Assembly: GCA_905182995.1 (NCBI GenBank)
Contig: CAJJDP010000027.1
Location: forward strand, 308,066-372,065
Direction: 5' to 3'
From: Paramecium octaurelia
Taxonomy: Eukaryota > Ciliophora > Oligohymenophorea > Peniculida > Parameciidae
Length of the DNA: 64,000 nucleotides
The notes under the pieces are model-generated. The model ran no database searches. It was not told where the DNA came from and saw only the letters and a program-made list of their open reading frames with translations. The position numbers and the translations under genes are program-made. Each line of letters opens with the position of its first letter. Position 1 is the first letter of the stretch. Positions 1 to 10,013 of this stretch are shown here, piece by piece.

Positions 1-423
1 ACTTTTTATTACCTGAAAAGTTACAAGTTGGCGACTTATAACTTATAAATTGGTGGACTGAATTAACCTAAAAGTAGACAATTCCTGAAGAAAGAGTGGT
101 TCTTCAATAAGACGTTAGAATTTAGCCTTTAAATATATTTAGGGAAAGGTTAGGAATAGATTTCCTAAGAATTGATTAAGATGATAGAATCTTATCTAGA
201 GTATAGCAGCAACTGCCAGCCAGACGAGCTCGCAATAATTTTTAATAGATAATAAGAGACTTTCCAGAAAGGCAATCACAATTTGATATAATATTGGCAT
301 AATAAAGACAATTTTAGGAATAATTCGGATAATAACTAGCTAATTTATAACAATAAAATGTATAGACAATTGAGTCATAAAATGAAAATTAATTTAGGGA
401 ACATTAATAATAACAATAGAATC

Positions 424-488
<65 letters not shown>

Positions 489-3400
489 CATAGTTAAAAT
501 CATCAAGAAGATTTTGGCATTCAACTTTAAGAACCTACATAAGTAAATTAATCCAATTAAATAAATGCAGAAATTTAAATTCAACAACAGTAAAAAATAT
601 GTGAAGAAAATAATTAAAATAACATAATAGATTAACTAGAGAAGGTTGAATAACATTCATCTTAACAATAATAATAATAATAATAATAACAACAATAATA
701 ACAATAACAACAATAATAATAATAAAACAACACAAATTATTCATAAATTTACCCAAAAAGTTACAATCTATTGAAAAGGATAAATAAAACTTTTGAAGAT
801 CTTATAAAAAATGATATTGATCCCTCAGTATTTGAAGATCTTAATGAAGATATGATGATGGAAATTGCTTTAGCTCTTCCTCATGAAATCGATGGAATAG
901 ATCCTTAGTTTTTGGCTTCTCTTCCTCTAGAAATTAGAAATGAAATAATTCAGTAATATTCAGCTCCTAGAAACTAGACTCCACAATAATAAATTACAGA
1001 AGTAGATTTATCATAAGATTTATTAATAAATAACAATTCTGAGAGGATGCAATCGCAACAACCTCGAACTTAATAAATTATTCCTCCACCAAATATTCAT
1101 CAATAGAATCCTAACAACTTGTAACATAAAATTAATTCTCGACTATTTTAAACTTAAAGACACATCATTTCAAAATTAGGAACTGTAGAAGAGGAATTTA
1201 TAGAATCATTATTAAGTTTACTTTATGTTGAATCTCATAGTTTCATTAATTTTCCTATTAATCTCTTTATTTCTTTATGCAATAATTAAAATGTAGAGCA
1301 TAAATTAATAGATACATTGTTTTTAATTTTAAAAACAAATAAATTGCACGATTAAGAAAGGTTATTCCCACCATGTTATTTGGTAAAAAGAAATGGACTT
1401 GTTAGAGATTTAAGCAAAATATAAAGTGTTGTTTCTTTAAAAGTGTTGTATATGTTTTCAAAATTAAAAGGATTTTCTGTCAATTACTTTTTTGAAAACA
1501 AAAAATAACATTAAAGTTCAACTGGAGATATTTTAAGCTTTCCCTTATTAGAATTGATACAACTTTTACCTGAATTTAAAGGGAATCATCAAGAAATGCT
1601 TATTTAGGCTATTACAAACATAAGCATAAAACAAAAGGATTTTAAATAGGACAAAGTAAAATTAGACTAAAAATCTGTTGACTGTATTTGCAAAACACTA
1701 TTATCAAATATGGGTGGGATTGTTAAGAATTTTTCTAACATTATTATAAGTCTATGCAGCAACCAAGAAAACCAATTATTAATTGTTTAATATATAAAGG
1801 AGTATATAGAGAAAACTATTAGAGAGATAAATGAATAATTTAAAATACAATAATAATATGATGAAATTTTTAATGGAGATAAGGCTCTCATAAATGTATT
1901 TTAGTTTGTAAAGGAAATTAATGCAAAAGGAAATGAAAGCAATAATCAATAGGATGTAAGATTAGATTTTTAAGAATTATTGGAAAATAAAGAATTGATA
2001 GAATTATGGAAAAATATGATAACATTCCTGTAATAAATGCCCTAATCATAGATTATCAAATTGACACCAAAAGTATCTCCATACTTGGAATGCTTTTTTA
2101 TTATATATCAAATAGTGAATCCAATCAAAAAAATTAGATTGAATCAAAAAGAGTCTAAAAAGATAGCTATGATGGAAGAGTAATGCGAGGAGATAAAGGA
2201 GCAAGAAATACATGATGAATTATTTTAAAAAATTTGTGAAAGTGGAAAAGCATTGTTAAATATAATGCTAAAGGAAAGATTTCAAGAATAAAAAGAGAAG
2301 GGAAGAATAACAAACGATAATTTAGGAATTATCATATAAAAGAATCCAAGAATTGTTGATTTTGAGAATAAGCAAAAATACTTTAAAATAGAATTAAAAT
2401 AATTGAAATCACAGAATAATAAGCATCATTATGGAAATATTGCTTTAAGATGCAGAAGAAAAGATATCTTTATGGATTCCTATCATCGTTTTAGTAAATT
2501 AAAACCAGAGGAATTAAAAGGAAAATTAATTGTAGAGTTCGATGGGGAAGAAGGTGTAGATTAAGGAGGAGTTACAAGAGAATGGTTTTTGCTGCTGTCT
2601 AAAGAGATATTTAATCCTAATTATGCTTTATTCACTCCATCTTTAAATGGATAAATGTTTTAACCTAGTAATAAGTCTCATGTTAATCCTGATCATGTTA
2701 AGTACTTTAAATTTATTGGAAGAATTGTAGGAAAAGCACTTTATGATGGGTAATTATTGGATACCTATTTTACTCGTTCCTTTTATAAACATATTCTAGG
2801 TTAGAAGTTGACTATACATGATATGGAAGATATTGATTTGAATGAGTATAAATCTATGAAGAAGATTTTAGAGGAAAATGTGAATGATTGGGGAATCTAT
2901 TGGACATATTCAGTTGATAATTTTGGTAAATGGGAAGAGAGAGAACTTGTTGAGGGCGGTAGATAAAAATAAGTGACTGAAGATAATAAATTTGAGTATG
3001 TTCAAACCTATTGTTATTAAAAAATGGCAAAGGAGATTAAAGATTAAATAGAAGCATTTTTGAATGGTTTTCATGAATTGATTCCTCAGAATTTGATTAG
3101 CATATTTGAATGGAAGGAAATGGAACTTATGTTGTGTGGTTTACCAGATATAGATCGTACATTATATATTTATTATTTAAGTTGAGGATATGAAGGAAAA
3201 TGTAGAATATTATGGATATGATAGAGAGGATAAAATTATAGAATGGCTTTGGGAATTGCTGGAGAGTTTTGATTAAAGCAAGAGAGCAGCCTTCTTATAA
3301 TTTATAACAGGTATTTTATTTTTACTATTTAAAGGAACTTCCAAAGTGCCTCTTGGAGGATTTAAGGATTTAAAAGGTATAAATGGTTCATAAAAGATAT

Positions 3401-3578
3401 AAATTCATAAAAAACATTATAAAAATTTTGAATTGCCAACATCCCATACATGGTAAATGCTGATATCTTATATAGTTTTAATTAATTGGATTTACCGTGT
3501 TATCCAACCAGACAAATTTTAAAGGATAAGTTAGAACTAGCAATCTTAGAAGGAAAAGAAGGTTTTGGCTTTGCTTGA
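1..3578 (+). CDS. HECT E3 ubiquitin ligase, HUWE1/TOM1/UPL1-like (5' end outside window)
   Basis: Codons start at position 3 and give about 1167 residues of C-terminal sequence. In order they hold two poly-Gln tracts (fragment residues 141-161 and 221-241), a ubiquitin-binding motif (IDPQFLASLPLEIRNEII, about 298-315) as found in HUWE1/TOM1, a long helical linker, and a HECT domain from about residue 810. HECT landmarks are FDGEEGVDQGGVTREWF, FNPNYALF, FKFIGRIVGKALYD and the active site HTCFNQLDLP. The family transfers ubiquitin through that Cys to substrates. Introns are 3157-3181, 3311-3334 and 3453-3475. The last one splits the catalytic Cys codon, and HTC appears only after splicing. The stop is TGA at 3576. 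The family is near certain. Which of HUWE1, TOM1 or UPL1 is the orthologue cannot be settled without the N-terminus. Confidence 0.95.
423..485 (+). repeat. (TAA)20 trinucleotide tract encoding poly-Gln
   Basis: A near-perfect AAT/TAA microsatellite inside the HECT ligase frame. In the gene's frame it reads one CAA followed by 20 consecutive TAA codons, so 21 Gln under the ciliate code. In the standard code it would be a run of 20 stops. The other frames give the poly-Asn and, on the minus strand, poly-Leu readings, which are artefacts. Confidence 0.95.
663..725 (+). repeat. Second poly-Gln tract, interrupted TAA/CAA
   Basis: Twenty-one Gln codons in the HECT frame, 15 TAA and 6 CAA. The CAA interruptions suggest an older or selectively maintained tract than the pure one at 423-485. 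It lies just upstream of the ubiquitin-binding motif. Confidence 0.93.
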
Positions 3579-3766
3579 TATGTTTAATACAAATATAATA
3601 ACTTATGTTTAATTTAAAAAAATAGTGTTACTTATCTGATAGGAATCCTATTCTTGAAGAATAGCCAATTGAGATGTAAAAATGAACTCCAATTAAATGA
3701 AAGATATGTTTATAATGAACATAATTAATAAAATTGGTATTATTGTTTTGAATAAAAATTGTAATT

Positions 3767-4817
3767 TCATCCAGCCTGAGGATGTTGATTTCTAGCACCT
3801 TTATTTTGATATACTCCAGTAAACTCTTGTTTTCTTGCAGGTAAAGCCCTAACAGGTTGTTATTGTGGTGGAACTCTACTTTGTATTCCAGGTTGTTGAA
3901 TAGCTGATCTGGTTATTTATTATTACTATTATGGTAAAGCCTATCTACCTGGATTGTTATTATAACTATTACTATTATTTCCCAACATAATTGGTTAGAT
4001 ATCATCTAATTTTATTCTATTAATATAAATTACTGTTTCTTGGATAACTGGGAGTGCCATAAGCAATTTGTTCTTTTGGAAAAGGATGATTATTAAGATC
4101 TCTCATATTTTGTTAACCTTACAACGCTCTGAGTCCTCCTGAGGGTCCTTATATTCCTAAATTTCTTCCCATTCCGAGCCATTCATTTTCAAATTATTCA
4201 ACTTAATTTTCATCCATATTTAGATAATGGTTTGTAGTAGTGATTTAACCTGTTCTATCTCTTTCTCTCACATGCTTTCTGCCTTTATCATTCATCATTC
4301 TCTCATGTCCAAATCTATCTATTCCATCACTGTTCTTATATCCTTGTTATCTTTCACTTATCTAATTTAAATCATATCAATTTACAGTATGACCATTAAC
4401 ACCTCTAGCCACAGCATTGTTATCAAAATATTTTTCTTATACTACTCGTCCATCTGGTCCCATTTTAGATGATTAAACATAACTAGATGAGTACACCTAA
4501 AATACTCCATCCTTTGAATGTTAGTTAACATCTCTTTAGTTCAAACCTGCCATATGTCGATGAACATTCGAGAATTCCATCATTTCATTTTCTAAGTCAT
4601 CAAAGCCCTTAAAAACAGATCCAAATCCTAGGTTAGCTAATTAACGATCCATATGTTGCATCATCTTGTTAGACATCGAATCAAATTCTGAAAACATATT
4701 AAAAGGAGCCAATTACTAATTGTTCTAGCGAGACTTTATTTATAAATGACAGATTACATAATTTTAGATCTGATTTGATCGAGGTGGTTGACTACTTCCT
4801 CTATATGGTTGTAACAT
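3767..4817 (-). CDS. Myeloid leukemia factor (MLF) family protein
   Basis: About 332 residues after removing introns 4362-4385 (24 nt) and 4006-4033 (28 nt). The central part carries the MLF signature: MGPDGRVVQEKYFDNNAVAR, then SERQQGYKNSDGIDRFGHER, MMNDKGRKHVRERD and YLNMDENQVEQFENEWLG. The C-terminus is Gln/Asn/Arg-rich and disordered. MLF proteins are nucleo-cytoplasmic adaptors associated with chaperones and protein aggregates. The first intron is needed to join NGHT to ISER, and the second removes an in-frame TGA. The start MLQPYRG is the first in-frame ATG. A 33-nt GT...AG stretch near the N-terminus has no stop and could also be an intron. It is convergent with the HECT gene, with a 188-bp gap. 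Confidence 0.85.
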
Positions 4818-5781
4818 ATTTCGTTAAACAAGTATAAATAAATATTATAATAAAAAGATTTCTAGAATTAACTTTATTTATGAACCAGAACCTATTCCTA
4901 TTCAAAATTTATTATATTCTCTTAAGAAAAAATGGATCTCTTTAAATTAGAATTAAAATTATTGTTTGAAAAAGTAACCTTTACTATTAAATAGAAATAG
5001 TAATAAAAAAAGATAATTTTCTGTTAAAAGAATATTTATCACCTTATATTTTTTTGTTGACTATAATATATAATAATAAGTAGAATTTATTATATGCTCC
5101 TTTTATTTTTAGAGTGTAAGAGTGTTTAAAAATTAAGAAGAGCAAATAAAACTTAAAACTATTCCTAGAGAACAATAACAACCTCTATGAATATTTTAAT
5201 GTTATACTAATTGATAAATATCTCTTAAAGAATACAAATCGATACCTTTGACTCAATGAACCTTGGTTTATTAATCAAATTGAGTTGATAAAAATAATAA
5301 TATTTATAAGTTAAGTTGTTTAGTAATAATTTGAGTAAATTATGATTGATTTGAGTTAATTAAAACAAAAAAGAACAAAAAATGAAAATAGATATAATAA
5401 TTATGTGATATAGTTTTGATCCATATACTCCAATCATTTCTTTTTGTCTATAAAATTTCATTGTTTTTTTGTTTTGTTTTTAGCTTCTGTGATATAATAG
5501 GTTTATAATTATATTTACATTAAAATTTTTTTGATTAATGGGTACATCATTTGTTAATTCTTTAATTCTAATTAAGCTCTAATTTGTAATTGAAATTTAG
5601 AATAATTGTAGTTGCTTTATGTTTTTTGCTTATTCATTATGCTAATTATTTGTAATCATTAATAGAACTATTCAACTTACAGATTATTTTTTATTTTAAA
5701 TAGGATTGTTTCTAAAAAAGGAGAAACAATTGTGTAGGAATTGTTTGAAATATTGCTGAATTTATATAATATAAATATATT
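4818..5781. other. Intergenic, no supported gene
   Basis: A 964-bp AT-rich stretch between the divergent starts of the MLF gene (-) and the PP2A gene (+), so it should contain both promoters. Only short TGA-free readings occur. None shows amino-acid patterning or plausible introns. Confidence 0.5.
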
Positions 5782-6853
5782 ATGAATCCATCAAAATTGA
5801 GTCAATTAGAGTTGGGAAACTTTGATAATTATATAGAAGCCCTTTATAGTGGCTAATTATTAAGTGAAAATGATGTAAAGGTCTTGTGTTAAAAAGTGTT
5901 TATATTTCCATTATTGATCAGGCAAAGGAAATTTTGGTTGAAGAACCAAACATTGTTTCAGTGAGAGCACCATTAACTATATGTGGAGATGTGCATGGTT
6001 AATTTCATGATTTAATCGAGTTGTTTCACATTGGAGGTAGATTGCCAGTAATTTAATTATATTATTTTAGGACACAAATTATCTCTTTCTAGGTGATTAT
6101 GTTGATCGAGGATCTCAAAGTGTTGAAACTTTTAGTCTCATTCTTTGTCTTAAGGTACGTTATAAAGACAGATTGACGGTTTTGAGAGGTATTCATATTT
6201 AATTATATGAAAGGCAATCATGAAAATAGAGAAATCAACAAAATATATGGGTTTTATGATGAATGCTAACGTAAGTATGGTAATGAAATTGTATGGAAAC
6301 ATTTTACTGATGTGTTTGGATATCTTCCCTTGGCAGCAATAGTTGAAAACAGCGTATGTTTTTGGGTATAATACTTAGTTGTTTTGCACTCATGGCGGAC
6401 TTTCTCCTGCTATTGAATCCGTCGAACAAATTAAATAATTAAATCGAGTCTAGGATATTCCTCATGAAGGAGCCATTTGTGATTTATTATGGAGTGATCC
6501 TGAAGAAACAAAGATGGGATGGGGAGTTTCACCAAGGGGAGCAGGATGGACTTGGGGTTAAGATATAACGGATAAATTTCTACATTAAAATAAACTAAAA
6601 ATGGTTGTCCGAGCTCATCAATTAGTGATGGAGGGATTTTAACATGTGCATCAAAGAAAGACTGTCACTATATTCTCAGCTCCCAATTATTGTTATCGAT
6701 GTGGCAACTAAGCTTGTATCTTAGAAGTTGATGATCAACTCAAAATGAGCTTGTAAATATATGAGAATATAATTATATAGTTCCCAATATGAACCTGCTC
6801 CAAGAGAAAATGAACCTTAAACTACACGAAGAGTACCAGAGTACTTTTTATGA
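5782..6853 (+). CDS. Ser/Thr protein phosphatase, PP2A-type catalytic subunit
   Basis: Removing five introns (5896-5921, 6048-6070, 6189-6213, 6354-6378, 6753-6780) gives 314 residues, against about 309 for PP2A catalytic subunits. The metallophosphatase motifs are all present: [36 protein letters not shown] and [11 protein letters not shown]. The C-terminus is VPEYFL, close to the TPDYFL of PP2A, whose Leu is carboxymethylated. The enzyme dephosphorylates Ser/Thr as the core of PP2A-like holoenzymes. Intron 1 has a GTG rather than GTA donor. PP4 and PP6 are close relatives, but the sequence around IGG-x-x-PDTNYLF and the tail fit PP2A best. Confidence 0.95.
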
Positions 6854-8424
6854 TATAAGAATTAAAATATATTAATTCGATATTTCACTTTCATTTGGTG
6901 ATCAAGTACTCTTTTCTCTTGAAAATATTGCTATTATCATGGTTTGACTCATTCTTAGTAACTTAATTGCTGAATTTCTATTTTAATGTTTGAAATGAAA
7001 TTACTGTTTAAGTGGTGAAAATCCAAAAAATATTTTATCATTATTTAGAAATCACGTTGTTTTCTATGCCATTTTTTGGCTAATTAATTTACAAGCTTTA
7101 GAGAATAACTTTTATTTAAAATGGTGAGGAGAATTTCCTATTAAAAAAAAAAAGTGAAATAATGTTTAAAGAATAATTTTTTTGAATTATAATATATTTA
7201 CATAAAAAATAAAATTACACTTTAATTATTTTTAAATTAATATATAAATACAAAAAATTATTCTTTTGATTATGGTAAATTAGTAAATTATAATTTTATT
7301 ATAATTTTATATTTAAAATTCTATTTATGACTTTGCCTCTTTTCCAAACTAATTCAATTAGATTGTCTAAGAAATTTCAGGACTATTATTTGCCTTCTTC
7401 TAATCAAATAATTTAATTATTATTTTATGATATAGGGACAAGCTCTATTTTAAAAATATACATACATATTTATAGAATTCCATAACAATTACTTTGGATA
7501 ATTTGTCTATAATTATATAATTTGTTAAAAATAACTCATAAGCCTAAAACAAAGTTTGACTTGATGTTAAAATGACACTTTGATTTTTGTGTTATTTTTT
7601 TTATTTATTTATCACTCGAAGAATTTTAATATATTTCAAAATAAATATAAAAAATTATATTAATATACTTAAAATTATTAATATTTTTTTTAATTCCCTT
7701 AAAATTGTGATCAAGAAAGATAATAGAACTGCAGCTTCTCATATTTTGGTAGAACCCTATTAAAGAATCTAAATGCCATAATTTAAAGAAGTAATTTAAA
7801 CAATCTTGCTCATCATTAATAGAACAATTTCTTTAGTCGTTACATATTTAGTCTTTCATTTTTTACAAGATTTTTCATGTTTCTTTAACTTATGCAAATT
7901 CTTTAGCTGATGAAGTCTTTAAAATAAAATTTCTTATAAATTAATATAATTAAAAGGTAATCAAGGTTCTCTCTTGCCCTTAGAAACTTGTTTAGAAACA
8001 CTAACTTAACCTTACTGCATTCTACAAATAATGATTAGTCTTAGTAAACTCAAAAGGGAATCATTTATGTAGCGGATATCATTAATAAAACTCTTAGTAA
8101 AGAAATATGAGTTTAAGCATATGCTGAAATCAGTTTAAAATTTAGATTCTCTCCTAGTATGTAAAAGAAGTATTATTCATTCAAATTATAAGTGCTCTTT
8201 AAAAATTCATTTATAGATTGTATATATTTATTTTATATTATCCCAAAAAAATAGTGTAAATTCAAAAGTAATAACAATAAATCATAAAATATGAGACTTA
8301 AGTTATACATGTACCTTTACAAAAAAAAACATAAAAGCATTATTTATTAGATCATACTTTATGTTTAGAAGCATTTATAAAGCGATATTTATAATACTTT
8401 AGCAATTACATATAAATCTAAAAC
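6854..8424. other. Large intergenic region, no supported gene
   Basis: 1571 bp of very AT-rich DNA, unusually long for this compact genome. On the minus strand around 7730-8200 several readings free of TGA for 40-70 codons shift frame repeatedly, with no splice pattern that joins them. This could be a decayed gene or chance, since TGA is rare in such AT-rich DNA. Nothing is annotated. Confidence 0.4.
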
Positions 8425-8871
8425 TCATCTTATTCTTATAAATGGTTAATTTGCTTGATTTTGGAAAAGATTGTTAATTTTACTTTTTGGTCTTTCTAAA
8501 TATATACTGCATAATTGCTAAGTTTTTTTGTCGAGTTTAGAGGTGTTCTATTTGAGTTTTCTATTAAAGACTTGCTTTTAGCATTGAATTTTTTTGCAAG
8601 ACGAGGGCGAATAGGAAAAATGGAGAGAATCCGAATCAATTCCATTTATTATTAATTCATTCTGTTTGGCTACAAGGTTTTCCTTATTTTTTTGAGGAGA
8701 GTTGAATTTTGTGTTTGGTTTTGAAAAGTTGGTGAATGGAGATTTTTTAGCCACAGGTTAAATGGACAAATTTTTGAGAGATCTTATTCTAACTGTTTTA
8801 AAGTTATTGAGTGTTTTAATAAACGTTGGAATTTGGCTGTAGTTTCTGACGAGAGTATTTTTGGAATTCAT
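8425..8871 (-). CDS. Small basic Ser/Asn/Lys-rich protein, unknown function
   Basis: An uninterrupted 148-residue frame, MNSKNTLVRNYSQIP... to ...FIRIR, ending in TGA. The composition looks coding: rich in K, N, S and Q, low in the Ile/Leu excess of noncoding frames, and slightly higher in GC than its flanks. There is no transmembrane segment and no domain I recognise. It contains a KEN tripeptide (PQKNKENLV) and an RSLKNLS string resembling a destruction box, as in unstable cell-cycle proteins. This is only a motif resemblance. It lies between the PP2A and HTH genes, which are on the opposite strand. The start is the first in-frame ATG. Confidence 0.55.
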
Positions 8872-9134
8872 AACGTTATTATAAATTAAAAATTAAGGGA
8901 TAAATATTTAGTTATTTATATTTAAAGTTAGTGAGTTTGTATTTGATAATGAGAGCAGTGTTTGATATTAAGAATATATTAGGGCTATATGTCTGTTTTA
9001 AGTATTCAAAATGATGATAAATTAAGTATAATAATGAATATATTAATATAAAATAATGATGCGTAATGTTATTGTATATCATAAATATTAATATTCTAAA
9101 TTTAATTAGCTGCCTACAGTGATTCCGATTAGTT

Positions 9135-9555
9135 ATGAAGATTATAGAAGAAATAAAAAATCAAGTGGAGTAGGAAATGAAAAAGATGATTGGGAAATGT
9201 ATTGAAAAGAGATATGCAAAACTTACGGATAAACTAAAATAGGAGTTCATAATTAAGGTTGTGCAAGGGGGATAAACTATTAGATAGGTATGATATTAAT
9301 ATGATTTAGGCATCAAAAGACTTATGTATAAATTATTCATCTGCAAAAGCAATAATGTCAAATTATAGAAAATCTATTGGTGGTGGAAAACAGAAATACA
9401 ATTTGGAACCAAGATAAGTGAAAGTGAATGACAAATATGACTGGAAGAAATTTAAAATTTTGACATACTGTGAGGAAACACAAACCAATGAATACACGAT
9501 GGAAACTTTTGCATAGAACATAAGAAAGTCAAATTAAGACACAGTATTAATATGA
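9135..9555 (+). CDS. Small helix-turn-helix protein
   Basis: 132 residues in two exons with a 22-nt intron at 9288-9309. The spliced middle reads KLTDKLKQEFIIKVV, GGQTIRQ, ASKDLCINYSSAKAIMSNYR, which has the spacing of a homeodomain-like HTH of the transposase/Pipsqueak type: a helix, a turn after a Gly, a recognition helix with N-Y-S-x-A-K, then basic residues. The rest is basic and Tyr/Lys-rich. A DNA-binding role is inferred from the pattern only. An in-frame TGA a few codons upstream fixes the start near 9135 unless another short intron exists. Similar short HTH proteins are widespread in ciliates. Confidence 0.6.
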
Positions 9556-10013
9556 AATTTGGAGTACGAGACATGATTTTTAAAATACTTAAATTGTTTA
9601 TGATAATAACTTAATAAATACAATGAAACGTGATAAAATTTATCAACCCCATTTTTATTGGAGTGACTTAGATCATTCTATCTAATTTTAACAACTTCTT
9701 ATATTTATTTATAATTGTGAGTAATTCCAAAATTTTAGATTTATTCTAAGAATTCCATTTATTTTTAAATACTATTTAATCAACTTTTGAATATTAATTT
9801 GGTTAGCTCAAAGTCTGCAATTTACCGAATGATTTGAAGAGTATTCAAATAAAATGGACCAATAAAAATATTCCCAACGCATGATTGCATAAATAAATCT
9901 AAATTGGAATAACAATTAAGAAATAGATAAGAATATTGGATACATAGGAAATGATTGTTCATAAAGATAATCATCAACCTGATATATGATTTATATATGT
10001 TATAAACAAGCAA
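9556..10013. other. Intergenic, no supported gene
   Basis: 458 bp between the convergent ends of the HTH gene (+) and the importin gene (-). AT-rich, with no patterned reading frame. Confidence 0.5.

Noticed and set aside
358..587. Poly-Asn (+) and poly-Leu (-) proteins
   Set aside because: They are other-frame readings of the (TAA)20 tract, which lies in the HECT frame as poly-Gln.
1..3578. Heavily broken pseudogene, if read with the standard code
   Set aside because: All breaks are TAA or TAG. Reading them as Gln gives an intact HECT protein with only TGA as stop, and the same holds for every conserved gene in the window.
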